DNA from: an uncultured Ectothiorhodospiraceae bacterium
GTDB taxonomy: Bacteria > Pseudomonadota > Gammaproteobacteria > S012-40
Reading direction: 5' to 3'
Assembly: GCA_945787715.1 (NCBI GenBank)
Contig: CALZJE010000005.1
Coordinates: 62,001 to 126,000 of the forward strand
Length of the DNA: 64,000 nt
The notes beneath the pieces are model-generated. The model saw only the letters and a list, made by a program, of their open reading frames with translations, was not told where the DNA came from and made no database searches. Positions 26,430 through 35,035 of the stretch are shown here, piece after piece. The translations under genes were made by a program, and so were the position numbers. Within the stretch, counting starts at the first letter, position 1. Each line of letters begins with the position of its first letter.

Positions 26430-28535
26430 ATGGCTGCTATTTCATCATTAGGTATAGGGTCCGGGCTTGATATTCAAGGGCTTGTTTCAGGTCTTATTGA
26501 GGCCGAAGGTGCCGCAAAAGGTGTTCGGCTAACGCGAAAAGAAGCGGTTTACGAAGCGAAGCTTTCAGCGCTTAGCGCTGTTAAAAGTGCGTTGTCCGAT
26601 TTTCAGAGTACGTTTTCCAAGCTAAAGCTCACCTCTACATTTAACAGTTATTCTGCCACATCCTCCAGTACATCAACTTTTACCGCTTCGGCATCGAATG
26701 GTGCGTTGGAAGCAGCCTATGATGTTGAAGTCAATCAACTTGCACAATCACAAAAAATTGTTTCTACAGCAATTGCTGACAAAACTACAGCTGTTGGTAC
26801 AGGAACGCTTGTCGTTAAGTTCGGAACTTATACTTATGATGGTGTGGGAGTTGAAACTGGCTTTTCTGAGGATGTCAGTAATACAAATTCTGGGACTGAG
26901 ATAGATATAATTGATGGTAGTATGGAAGGTATTCGCGACGCGATTAATGATGCCAATATTGGTGTTACCGCAAGTATCATTAATTCTGGCTCTGGTTATC
27001 AATTAGTGATGTCGTCTGAAACAGGTGAAGCTAGTGCGATAAATGTGACAGTTAAAGCAGGTACGGATAGTGATGGCAATGAACAGAATGCAACAGGCCT
27101 ATCTGCGTTTTCTTATGATCCGACTAATAACTCTGGTGCTGGTGCCGTTACGAGTATGTCATATACTCAGGCTGCAGAAGATGCACTTTTATTAGTTGAT
27201 GGCGTCAGTATTCAAAACTCTTCGAATACTATAGCGGATGTTATAGAAGACGTAACATTGAATCTCAAAAGTGCAGATCCAGGTGTAACACAATCACTTA
27301 CGGTGGATAGGAATACTGCTGGTGTCGAAAGCGCTGTCCAAGAATTTGTGGATGGCTACAACACGCTAATGGCAATCGTCGATCAGACTTCGTTTTATGA
27401 TAGTGAGAATGGTAACTCAGGAATTTTGATAGGTGATCCCACTGTTCGCGGTGTTGTTACACAAGTACGTAATGTATTAAATAACTTAACTAATGATCCA
27501 CTTTCTGAATATAACTCGCTGGCAAGTATTGGGATTCTAACTGCCAGAGATGGAACATTTGAATACGATTCTACCAAATTATCTGTAGCATTAGCTAGCA
27601 AACCTGATGAAGTTAAGCACTTACTGGCAGGTGGGGCCGCCAAGACGAGTGACTTAAACATAGATATCCTAAGTGTTACGGATAATATTGGGGCAGGTAC
27701 GTATGGTGTAAATATTACGCAAATGCCAACACAAGGTGCTCATGTGGCACCGACGTTTGCCATTGCTCCAGCAACAATGTTTGATTTGGCGGGTGCTCAT
27801 AGTATGCAACTCAGTGTTGATGGTGTTGCGACTAATTTACTCTCATTAGCTAATTCTAATTATTATACTGACAATGGCAATGACACTCTTCTTGCCGGTC
27901 AAGCGATGGCTACTGATCTACAGACGCTAATAAATAGTGATTCTAATCTTGTCGCTGCAGGTGCAAGCGTTTTAGTGGCATATATTGAAAGTGGCGGCGG
28001 TGTCAATGGTCAATTTACTATCACATCAAACAAATATGGTAGTAATTCTTCGGTGGAAGTTACAACTTCTGCAACTGGACTTAGTACATCCTTCAATATT
28101 AATGTAGATGCTGCCGCTAATACTGGTGTGAGTGGCGTAGGAACAATTGGCGGAGAAGCTACAACCTTCGATGGTCAAAGCATGACAGGAACAGGTTTGT
28201 ATGCTGGCTTTGTTTTGAATATCACGGGTGGAACAGTGGGGGAGAGATCTGGAATTCAAGTTTTCGGTGGTAATATCACTTCTCTCAGTAGTTTATTGGA
28301 TAGCTTTCTCGATAGTGATGGTTTTATCGATGCGAAATCGGACGGTCTTAATGCTTCGATGGAAGATATACAGCAACAAAGAGAAAATTTAACACTGCGG
28401 TTAGAAAAGCTGGAAGAGAGATATATAAAACAGTTCAGTGCGATGGATGCGTTAGTTGCTAAGCTAAATTCAACAAGTAGTTTTCTATCAAGTCAGTTAG
28501 ATTCAATATCGAATATTTCGATAGGTAAAAAATAA
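26430..28535 (+). CDS. fliD: FliD, filament cap protein (HAP2)
   Basis: 701-residue filament cap. The N-terminal FliD domain shows SLGIGSGLDIQGLVSGLIEAEGA (given in part) and LTRKEAVYEAKLSALSAVKSAL (given in part). The C-terminal domain has LASIGILTARDGTFEYDSTK (about 365) and the ending coiled coil DIQQQRENLTLRLEKLEERY with FSAMDALVAKLNSTSSFLSSQL. It is longer than Salmonella FliD because of a Ser/Gly/Asn-rich insert in the exposed region. AGAGG lies before the ATG. First gene of fliD-fliS-fliT. Confidence 0.94.
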   Translation: MAAISSLGIGSGLDIQGLVSGLIEAEGAAKGVRLTRKEAVYEAKLSALSAVKSALSDFQSTFSKLKLTSTFNSYSATSSSTSTFTASASNGALEAAYDVEVNQLAQSQKIVSTAIADKTTAVGTGTLVVKFGTYTYDGVGVETGFSEDVSNTNSGTEIDIIDGSMEGIRDAINDANIGVTASIINSGSGYQLVMSSETGEASAINVTVKAGTDSDGNEQNATGLSAFSYDPTNNSGAGAVTSMSYTQAAEDALLLVDGVSIQNSSNTIADVIEDVTLNLKSADPGVTQSLTVDRNTAGVESAVQEFVDGYNTLMAIVDQTSFYDSENGNSGILIGDPTVRGVVTQVRNVLNNLTNDPLSEYNSLASIGILTARDGTFEYDSTKLSVALASKPDEVKHLLAGGAAKTSDLNIDILSVTDNIGAGTYGVNITQMPTQGAHVAPTFAIAPATMFDLAGAHSMQLSVDGVATNLLSLANSNYYTDNGNDTLLAGQAMATDLQTLINSDSNLVAAGASVLVAYIESGGGVNGQFTITSNKYGSNSSVEVTTSATGLSTSFNINVDAAANTGVSGVGTIGGEATTFDGQSMTGTGLYAGFVLNITGGTVGERSGIQVFGGNITSLSSLLDSFLDSDGFIDAKSDGLNASMEDIQQQRENLTLRLEKLEERYIKQFSAMDALVAKLNSTSSFLSSQLDSISNISIGKK

Positions 28536-28577
28536 TAGATAGCATTAAATTGACCATGTATTAAGAGGAGTCAAGTT

Positions 28578-29042
28578 ATGAGTTCTGCCAAAGCGCAGAG
28601 TGCGTTAAAAGAGTATGGCAAAATTAGTGTTCAATCGGGTGCCTCATACGCAACTCCACATAGATTGATTACTATGCTACTTGAAGGCGCGCTTGAAAAA
28701 ATCTCCGCTGCAAAAGGTTTTATGCAGAGAAAGGAGATTGCAAATAAGGGTAATTACATCAGTTGGGCAATTTCTATCATTGAGGGGCTTCGAATGAGCC
28801 TGGATAGTGACAAAGGAGGAGAAATTGCAGCGAACCTGGATAACTTATACGACTACATGGAAAGAAGATTGGTTGAAGCAAATGCGAAGAATGATGAAGC
28901 TATTCTGGATGAGGTCACTGAGCTGTTAACAACCATAAAGTCCGCTTGGTTGGAGATTCCCACGGATATTCATGGCGCATCTACTATAGATGCTCAGAAT
29001 TTAGCAACTAAAAACAGCGCAGAAGATCAAATAAAGGTCTAG
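28578..29042 (+). CDS. fliS: FliS, flagellin export chaperone
   Basis: 154-residue four-helix chaperone that binds the flagellin C-terminus and prevents early polymerisation. Family features: YGKISVQSGASYATPHRLITMLLEGALEKISAAKG (given in part), ISWAISIIEGLRMSLDSDKGGEIAANLDNLYDYMERRL (given in part). The C-terminal tail is longer than in enteric FliS. AGAGGAG precedes the ATG; fliT follows 5 bases after its stop. Confidence 0.94.
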   Translation: MSSAKAQSALKEYGKISVQSGASYATPHRLITMLLEGALEKISAAKGFMQRKEIANKGNYISWAISIIEGLRMSLDSDKGGEIAANLDNLYDYMERRLVEANAKNDEAILDEVTELLTTIKSAWLEIPTDIHGASTIDAQNLATKNSAEDQIKV

Positions 29043-29047
29043 GATAT

Positions 29048-29338
29048 ATGAGTCGGCTGAATGAGGCACTTGCGATCACGCATCAGATGTTAGTATTTTC
29101 AAATGATGGGGATTGGGATAGGGTTGTCAATGCTCAACAAAAAAGAGATCAACTTTTTAAAGTTATGCATGAGTCTACTTCGTCTTTATCTCTTGCGGAT
29201 GAAAAGTTGATTCAAGAAATACTAAATATAAACAGAGAGCTTGCTAACTTAGCAAATTTGGAAAAAGAGCGGTGCTTGAATTTGCATGCATCGCTTAAAT
29301 ATGGAAAAAAAGCACGAGATGCGTATAGCACTGGTTAG
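29048..29338 (+). CDS. fliT: FliT-like flagellar chaperone
   Basis: 96-residue all-helical protein in the fliT position directly after fliS. The ALAITHQMLVFSNDGDWDRVVNAQQKRDQL segment (given in part) and the INRELANLANLEKERCL helix fit FliT/FliT-like chaperones, which bind FliD and keep it export-competent. Identity is low in this family, so the position is the stronger evidence. CTAGGA precedes the ATG. The gene is convergent with a TPR-sulfotransferase, only 4 bases apart. Confidence 0.8.
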   Translation: MSRLNEALAITHQMLVFSNDGDWDRVVNAQQKRDQLFKVMHESTSSLSLADEKLIQEILNINRELANLANLEKERCLNLHASLKYGKKARDAYSTG

Positions 29339-29350
29339 AGTGCTATTCGC
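29321..29350. terminator. Hairpin spanning the convergent stops of fliT and the TPR-sulfotransferase
   Basis: A 12-bp stem with one mismatch (GCGTATAGCACT / AGTGCTATTCGC) and a 6-base loop (GGTTAG) covers both stop codons. There is no T run on the plus strand; on the minus strand a T run follows about 9-10 bases later. It may be a bidirectional transcription end or an RNA 3' stabiliser. Confidence 0.45.
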
Positions 29351-30806
29351 TAAGCATGTTCAGCTCTTGAATGAGATCTTCTAGAAACTCAAGGTAGTTT
29401 TGATGCTTGCTTACAGATGATTTATATATTGGTTGTCGTGTTTGCCATTTACTTGCTGTGCTTATAATATTTTTAGAATGATAGAAGCTTAGATAGTCAT
29501 CAGACCACTCCAATCCGCATTTTAAAATCAATTCTCTCGTTTTCTCTTCCTGATTCAATATCAATTCTTCATATTTTATGTCAATAATTTCATTAGAAAA
29601 CAATTTCTCCCAATGGCTCATTAATCGATGATATTGGGTGTAAAATTGTCCTAGCGTACGAAGATCATATGTGTACTGATGCTGAGTTTCAAAATTTTGA
29701 AAGTAACATGAAAGGCAGGTGGCAATGGGGTCTCTTTGTGTGTGAATTACGATACTGTTGGGAAAAAGTATTTTTATAAACCCTATGTGTAAAAAATTCA
29801 CGGGTGATTTATCAATGATATATTCAGCAAAATTACATTGTGTTTTTGTTAGTGATAATATCTTATTCGATATGTCTTCTAAGACAGAACTATTAGCACT
29901 TGATATACAACTTGGGTAAGAGTCTGGGGCATATAATAAGTCCGAAATATCATCGACTATTTCCCCAATGAACCCAACTTCTCCGGCACTATGAGCTCTT
30001 GGGTGACATGAAATTATTTGTTCAATCAGCGTGCTTCCAGATCTCGGCATACCTACAATAAATATAAATTTTTGTTCTTTTTGTCTCTTTACTTCTAGTT
30101 TTTTTACTAAATCGTCATCAAAAGTATCAATTATTTTGTCAATATAATGGCTATAAGCTTTTATGTTAAAATCATGATTTTTCAGTGAGTTTCCTTGTTT
30201 GTAATTCTCAAATGCGAATTTATAATTCCCTAAATCGTTATATGCCTTTCCCAGTGTAAAGTGAATTTTAATTTTATCTTGTTTTGACATTGATGGAAGG
30301 TTGAATTTTTCTTCAAGTGTTTTGACCAATTGATCATCATCTCTTGAAAAACTATGTGATTGTGCATAGTTAAAGTATGCATCGAAGCAATTTGAATCAA
30401 TATCAATGGCTTTTTTAAAGCACTTATTAGCTTTTTTTATGTCCCCTATGTGTTGGTAGGAGATGCCAAGATTGTTCATCGCGAGTGAAAAATCGGGTTT
30501 TAAGGATATAGCGGCAGTATAATAGTTTATCGCCAGATGGAGTTCTTTCTGCTGTTGATATGCATACCCCAAGTTGTAGTAACTGTTAGGATTGCTTGGC
30601 TCTAGGTTTATAGCATTTGTGAGGAGGGGAATTGCACTATCACTTTTTCCAGAGGTAATATATAAGTAGCTTAACTTAAGAAGTACTTCAATATTGTTTG
30701 GGGATATATCGAGTAATTCTCTGTACAAATCTTCTGCTAGTCGGTAGTCACCACTTTTGTACGCGATATTTGCTTTTTCTATAAAGTCTGGAATTGGAGC
30801 AGTCAC
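29343..30806 (-). CDS. TPR-sulfotransferase (PAPS-dependent)
   Basis: About 487-residue protein: N-terminal TPR units (five or six, through about residue 215) joined to a sulfotransferase domain. The 5'-phosphosulfate loop is seen as FIFIVGMPRSGSTLIEQIIS and the 3'-phosphate motif as IVIHTQRDPIATCLSCYFQ, with IIDKSPVNFLHIG between. Such proteins transfer sulfate from PAPS to protein or glycan hydroxyls. The GTG at 30806 is used because AAGAAGG lies 7-8 bases before it; a longer form from a TTG at 30863 has no ribosome site. Placed directly behind fliD-fliS-fliT and sharing TPR architecture with the glycosyltransferases, it may sulfate flagellin or its glycan (inference). Confidence 0.8.
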   Translation of the reverse strand: MTAPIPDFIEKANIAYKSGDYRLAEDLYRELLDISPNNIEVLLKLSYLYITSGKSDSAIPLLTNAINLEPSNPNSYYNLGYAYQQQKELHLAINYYTAAISLKPDFSLAMNNLGISYQHIGDIKKANKCFKKAIDIDSNCFDAYFNYAQSHSFSRDDDQLVKTLEEKFNLPSMSKQDKIKIHFTLGKAYNDLGNYKFAFENYKQGNSLKNHDFNIKAYSHYIDKIIDTFDDDLVKKLEVKRQKEQKFIFIVGMPRSGSTLIEQIISCHPRAHSAGEVGFIGEIVDDISDLLYAPDSYPSCISSANSSVLEDISNKILSLTKTQCNFAEYIIDKSPVNFLHIGFIKILFPNSIVIHTQRDPIATCLSCYFQNFETQHQYTYDLRTLGQFYTQYHRLMSHWEKLFSNEIIDIKYEELILNQEEKTRELILKCGLEWSDDYLSFYHSKNIISTASKWQTRQPIYKSSVSKHQNYLEFLEDLIQELNMLSE

Positions 30807-30916
30807 ATCCAGGCCTTCTTTGTGAGCATTCTGTATTTCCTTGTATGAATCGTCTATCCCCAATATTTTATATCGACTTAGCGAGGTCCAATCTTAAACA
30901 TATATCAATCAGCATA

Positions 30917-30932
30917 TGGCATCAAACTAGCA
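30917..30932 (+). promoter_or_regulatory. Possible sigma-54 promoter of the FkbM methyltransferase gene
   Basis: TGGCAT-CAAAC-TAGCA keeps the GG-N10-GC doublets and a strong -24 box but has TAGCA in place of TTGCA. It lies 80 bases before the chosen start at 31012. Confidence 0.42.
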
Positions 30933-31011
30933 GCTTACAACGATTATTTACTAACATTTGACGCATCGAGCATCAGTTTCGTTTTGAAAGTTCGGGCGTT
31001 TGGAGATTACT

Positions 31012-31776
31012 ATGGGCCTGACAATAGAAGAAATTGAAAATATTAATCCTGTAGCAGAGCTGGATTATCAAGGGACGAGATTACGATTTTCTTCTCCTAA
31101 TAGAATGACACTATGGAGAGCACAATCGTTAATGACTAAAGAACCTGATACATTGGAATGGATAAATGGTTTTTCTAGTGATGATGTGATGTTAGATATT
31201 GGTGCAAATGTTGGAATGTACACAATAGTTGCGGCTAAAGTTTATGGTGTAAAAGTGTTCGCGTTTGAACCTGAATCCTCAAACTTCGCGTTATTGAATA
31301 AAAATATATTTATAAATAATCTTCAAGGTGTCGCTAAAGCATTTCCTGTTGCAGTGGCAGAGAAAAGTGGATTTGGTGATCTAAATTTAAGTCAGTTTAA
31401 GCCAGGGGGATCATGTCATAATTTTGGAGAGGCAATCGACTTTAAACATGAGCCGTTTAATGCCTCATATGTGCAAGGGGCCTATTCTACAACGATAGAT
31501 GATCTTATTAATATGCAGGCTATACCTATGCCCCAGCATATTAAAATTGATGTAGATGGTATTGAAGAAAAAGTTATTGCAGGAGGAAAAGAAACGTTAA
31601 AACGAACAGAATTAAAGTCTGTACTTATCGAAATTAATACCAACTTGGCACCACATCGTGAAATTGTCCAATATATGTTAGATGAAGGATTTACCTATTC
31701 CGATGTACAAGTGAATAAATATTTGAGAAAGGAAGGGGCGTTCGAAGGCGTTGGAAACTACATATTCTATCGGTAG
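31012..31776 (+). CDS. FkbM family SAM methyltransferase
   Basis: 254-residue class I methyltransferase of the FkbM family, which O-methylates sugar or polyketide hydroxyls. Seen are the SAM loop DVMLDIGANVGMYTIVAAKV, the acidic VFAFEPESSNFALLNKNI, and the family-specific IKIDVDGIEEKVIAGGKETL at about residue 180. The ATG at 31012 has TGGAG 6 bases upstream; a TTG 12 bases earlier overlaps that site and is less likely. It is the only plus-strand gene between fliT and the methyltransferase at 35036. FkbM genes are common in flagellar glycosylation islands, where they methylate the glycan. Confidence 0.85.
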   Translation: MGLTIEEIENINPVAELDYQGTRLRFSSPNRMTLWRAQSLMTKEPDTLEWINGFSSDDVMLDIGANVGMYTIVAAKVYGVKVFAFEPESSNFALLNKNIFINNLQGVAKAFPVAVAEKSGFGDLNLSQFKPGGSCHNFGEAIDFKHEPFNASYVQGAYSTTIDDLINMQAIPMPQHIKIDVDGIEEKVIAGGKETLKRTELKSVLIEINTNLAPHREIVQYMLDEGFTYSDVQVNKYLRKEGAFEGVGNYIFYR

Positions 31777-31791
31777 CAGAATCAATTGAAC

Positions 31792-31830
31792 TACGCGAAT
31801 ATAGGCCCCGACTTCATCGCGTATTTATTT
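31792..31830 (+). terminator. Possible terminator after the FkbM gene
   Basis: Stem TACGCGA (31792-31798) / TCGCGTA (31817-31823) with an 18-base loop, followed by TTTATTTTT. It sits between the convergent FkbM and oxygenase genes. The large loop makes it uncertain. Confidence 0.4.
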
Positions 31831-31833
31831 TTA

Positions 31834-32589
31834 CTAGCCGTCTAGAATATTTACATTATAAATAAGTAAATCCCTTTCCATATTATCATCTGTAATCAGG
31901 TCTACTCCATGGAAGGAATTATTAGTCTTGAAAAAGCAGAACATAGAGTTAGGGCTGAATGGAGCCGTAAGTACTTTGTTGAACTTATCAAATTTATAGT
32001 GAGGTCCACCCTCACAAATGAATCTATCACCTTTCGGTTTATAGATAGAAGTTCCTAAGTGGGATAAATCATTGTTGGTAGGTAAATAGAATAGTAGAGT
32101 TAACAGTTTTCGTGGAGCATCAGTATGAGGACCAATGGAATATCCAGTTTTGTCCCGTGTGATCAAGCCAGTAGCTTTGACCTTTTTGTGTCCTTGAACC
32201 CCCTGCATTCTTTTTTCAATGTATGGTTTAAACTTTATTAATAAAGAATTTAGAAGATATTCACCTAAAAACCAATCACTAAATTGAATCCAGAAGTCAC
32301 GTTTATTTTCTGGAAGTTTAATTAAACTTGCAGTTTCCATTTCAATGATGAATCGATCTTTATAGGTGTCTAACTTTTTTGTAGGTTCGTTTGGATCTGA
32401 CGCGACGGAACCCGTACGCAATGTTTCATTGAGTGCCATATAATTATCATCATTTGGGATATTTCCCAAAATTTTACTGTATGTTATATCGTCGAATACT
32501 GAATGAACATGGAAATGTGGGTAAGGATAGTCATAAATAGGTGCATTCATTAGTTTGTAGATTACATGCTCTTCACTACTCACATTCAT
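31834..32589 (-). CDS. 2-oxoglutarate/Fe(II)-dependent oxygenase-like protein
   Basis: 251-residue protein with the iron-binding HxD...H facial triad: HTD in YSIGPHTDAPRKLLTLLFYL (about residue 155), the distal His in NNSFHGVDL (about 232), and a following Arg in MERDLLIYNV that would bind 2-oxoglutarate. Such enzymes hydroxylate sugars or proteins. The ATG at 32589 is chosen because AAAGGAAAG lies upstream. The longer TTG version adds residues that are only an out-of-frame reading of an overlapping methyltransferase relic. A role in tailoring the flagellar glycan is inferred from its place. Confidence 0.75.
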   Translation of the reverse strand: MNVSSEEHVIYKLMNAPIYDYPYPHFHVHSVFDDITYSKILGNIPNDDNYMALNETLRTGSVASDPNEPTKKLDTYKDRFIIEMETASLIKLPENKRDFWIQFSDWFLGEYLLNSLLIKFKPYIEKRMQGVQGHKKVKATGLITRDKTGYSIGPHTDAPRKLLTLLFYLPTNNDLSHLGTSIYKPKGDRFICEGGPHYKFDKFNKVLTAPFSPNSMFCFFKTNNSFHGVDLITDDNMERDLLIYNVNILDG

Positions 32590-32755
32590 TGTGTTTCTTT
32601 CCTTTGATAAATTTCTCAAAATACTCAATTCGTTGTCGCTCAATTATCGATCTATTTATTGTTGGTTTTATCGTGCAATGTGCATTCCCGTTGTTGGGAG
32701 ACATGCAATGTTCCAAATACAGATAGAGATAAAAATGAAAATAGCTCATCATTAG
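32576..32755 (-). pseudogene. Relic of a class I methyltransferase (C-terminal part)
   Basis: Minus-strand remnant related to the intact methyltransferase at 35781-36449. Block one: 32664-32755 aligns with about 35932-36038, reading DELFSFLSLSVFG where the intact gene reads DGLFSFSKLFVFG. Block two: 15 bases at 32626-32640 are identical to 35807-35821, reading IIERQRIEYFEKF where the intact gene ends AIQRQRIANFEN. Between them roughly 90 bases are missing, a further deletion of about 19 bases lies inside block one, and the N-terminal part is absent. The relic's stop at 32576-32578 overlaps the oxygenase start, so the two were once coupled. Confidence 0.75.
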
Positions 32756-32853
32756 TTCTTATAATTCATGCAATTTAGAAAATGGGGGTAAAATAGAATA
32801 TATATTAACGTAAATCAAATTCCTAACATTGGTATAAATACCTTATAAGATAT

Positions 32854-33855
32854 TTAAAGAGTTTTTAAGGCCGCTTCCCATTGCTTAGCTATCACTTTTG
32901 GACTGTGATGCTTTTTAATATATGCTTGTCCTGCTGATATCCGATCTGTATTCTCATTTTCTGAATATGATAAACACCTGAAAATACCTTCTATAATATC
33001 TCTTTCAATTATTGCGTAATCCTGAAACTTTAAATATGTTGGAAGCGGATGAGCAACTACCATTTTTCCTGCCCATATTGATTCAACTAATCTATTAGGG
33101 CTTTTTACGTTATTTTTACTGTTGTCAATACTTGGGATAACAACAATATCAGTTGAACTGAACGCATGCCAAACGGCGTTGACAGACCAAGGTGTGAATT
33201 TCAGCTTGACCTCTCCATCATGTGAGGAGTTGTAACTAGTGCAGGATTCCCTAATGTTGTCGAGTTCTGACGAAATTATTTCTAGTTCGACTGTTTGCTG
33301 GAAATCAGCATTTGGTAAGTTAAGGACTAACGGGTTAATTGTTTCTATGTTGATGATATGACCAAACCAAAGTAGGCGCAATGTTCCGTTTGGAAAAAAC
33401 TTTGGTGGTTTTCTTGTACCTTCATATGGATCAGATATTTCGACGATAGGAGCGGAAAAGTATTGTGATATAACTTCCTTTAATTTTGGTGTGCTGGCTA
33501 CGATCAAGTCGGTGTTTTTAATTATTCTATTTAGCGGCTCTATAACTTCCTTTCGATCAAAATGTACATCGCAAAAATCAATAACGATTTTTTTTCCAGA
33601 TTGTTTAGCAATTGAAATGAGATTTTCAGCTTTAACATAATCTACTTTAGATACTATAATCACATCAATTCTATTTATTGTTTTTATAAAATCATCAACA
33701 TCACACCCTTCCACGGTAAAAATGCGAACTTGATGTCCTTGTTTTAATAGTTGAAATGCAGGAATTAAACATCGATATCTGACACTGGCAGTTTTAGAAG
33801 TGTATTTACCACTCGTAGTCTCGAGATTATGTCGAATTAGCCACAAAATATTCAT
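32854..33855 (-). CDS. Glycosyltransferase, GT-B fold (GT1/GT4-like)
   Basis: 333-residue protein. The N-terminal half has VRYRCLIPAFQLLKQGHQVR and IIVSKVDYVKAENLISIAKQ with VIDFCDVHFD, and the C-terminal half RLLWFGHI, a diverged donor-binding VKLKFTPWSVNAVWHAFSST and SPNRLVESIWAGKMVVAHPL, the last resembling the NR/E motif of GT4 enzymes. Donor and acceptor cannot be told. The ATG at 33855 is preferred over a TTG at 33873; neither has a strong ribosome site. It probably adds a sugar to the flagellar glycan given its neighbours, but this is inference. Confidence 0.72.
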   Translation of the reverse strand: MNILWLIRHNLETTSGKYTSKTASVRYRCLIPAFQLLKQGHQVRIFTVEGCDVDDFIKTINRIDVIIVSKVDYVKAENLISIAKQSGKKIVIDFCDVHFDRKEVIEPLNRIIKNTDLIVASTPKLKEVISQYFSAPIVEISDPYEGTRKPPKFFPNGTLRLLWFGHIINIETINPLVLNLPNADFQQTVELEIISSELDNIRESCTSYNSSHDGEVKLKFTPWSVNAVWHAFSSTDIVVIPSIDNSKNNVKSPNRLVESIWAGKMVVAHPLPTYLKFQDYAIIERDIIEGIFRCLSYSENENTDRISAGQAYIKKHHSPKVIAKQWEAALKTL

Positions 33856-33997
33856 TAATACTTTCTTTGTCAATTGTAAGAAATCTTGTATTGTATAAAA
33901 GATGATAAATAGAATTTATTTGTTTCGTTTGATAATATTAGTTTGTAATTTGATATTCTGCATAGTTTAAGATTTATAAGCGTTCATATTTGGTAAA

Positions 33998-34636
33998 CTA
34001 TAACTTGATGTAAAATCCGTCAGGTGCGAATGTGAAGCCGAACTTTGATTCTCTTTTTTTGTCTGCCAGTAATTGATTTGGATTAAGTTCGATATACTCC
34101 TTAATTGCTTCCCATGGGCCTTCTCCGAACTCAGGGTATATTGGATGTCCATTTACACAGCTATCTTCAACAATGAGATAGTCGCCACTCTTTAAAAGAG
34201 GAACAAGTGCATTTAGTTCACTTAATACATGCTGTTTTGTATGATCAGAATCGAGAATCATGAAAATATTTTCCGTTCTGTGTTCTGGTATCATTGACTT
34301 AATGGTATCTACCATTACGGGAGAACAACTACTGCCGATTAGAAATTCTAAACGTGGATGAGATGGGGCGTAGTTTGAAGCAGAATCAATATCTACACTG
34401 ATAACTTTTCCTTCAGCATTTTTTGCTTCTAATGTGTCAGCAAAAAAAAGTCCTGAACCACCATGCCTGCTCCCTGTTTCTATGACCCAACCAATGTTGT
34501 GAGCATGAAATATTTCTTGATAATTCCACATGTCACTAACACTTTTTAGTGTTCTTATTCCGCGATAACTAACGGTTTTCCAAATATTTTCGTCAAAATA
34601 CCAACGCATGTAATCTTCGCTAGCTTTTTCAAACAC
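33998..34636 (-). CDS. CmcI/cephalosporin hydroxylase-family methyltransferase
   Basis: 212-residue protein matching the CmcI family (a SAM-binding Rossmann fold despite the hydroxylase name). It has WKTVSYRGIRTLKSVSDMWN, YQEIFHAHNIGWVIETGSRH with GGSGLFFADTL, VISVDIDS, FMILDSDHTKQHVL and YLIVEDSCVNGHPIYPEFGE. CmcI-like proteins occur in rhamnose and surface-glycan gene sets, where they are thought to O-methylate sugars. A sigma-54-like site (34681-34696) lies about 45 bases before the ATG, so it may be co-expressed with flagellar genes. The substrate is unknown. Confidence 0.78.
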   Translation of the reverse strand: MFEKASEDYMRWYFDENIWKTVSYRGIRTLKSVSDMWNYQEIFHAHNIGWVIETGSRHGGSGLFFADTLEAKNAEGKVISVDIDSASNYAPSHPRLEFLIGSSCSPVMVDTIKSMIPEHRTENIFMILDSDHTKQHVLSELNALVPLLKSGDYLIVEDSCVNGHPIYPEFGEGPWEAIKEYIELNPNQLLADKKRESKFGFTFAPDGFYIKL

Positions 34637-35035
34637 TTTGCTTATCCTTGTCGTGGCTAATTTAGAATAATCAAGTTACGGGCATGTATTATGCCACTGT
34701 TATTGTATCTGGATTAGCGACGGATTTGAGAGTAAGTCATGTATTAAAAATATTAAAAATAGAGCACAGTTGAAAAATATTTATCTGTACAGATTTGAAG
34801 AGAAGCTGGTTAAAACTCAATGGTGCTCATATTGCATGTTTTCACTTTCTAGATTTAGGAATCTGTTGTTTACTTTAGTCATTTAATATTCCGATGTGTG
34901 TAATGGAATATCACAAGCGGAGTGCAATATATTTAGCTAGTTTTGTACGCGATCTATCCGCCCATTTAATATCGTGTAAGTAAACTTAGTATTGATGACA
35001 ATCGCTGCACTGGTTATGACAGTAAAGGAAGTAAA
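34637..35035. other. Spacer between divergent methyltransferase genes
   Basis: About 400 AT-rich bases with no recognisable gene. It holds the sigma-54-like site for the CmcI-type gene at 34681-34696 and a small TATTAAAAA direct repeat near 34741-34758. No clear promoter for the rightward gene is seen. Confidence 0.45.
34681..34696 (-). promoter_or_regulatory. Candidate sigma-54 promoter of the CmcI-family gene
   Basis: Minus-strand TGGCAT-AATAC-ATGCC has a near-perfect -24 box and GG-N10-GC spacing, with ATGC in place of TTGC. It lies about 45 bases before the start at 34636, a normal distance. Confidence 0.52.

Noticed and set aside
32590-32643. N-terminal extension of the oxygenase from a TTG start
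   Set aside because: These residues are an out-of-frame reading of the overlapping methyltransferase relic; the ATG at 32589 has a proper ribosome site.
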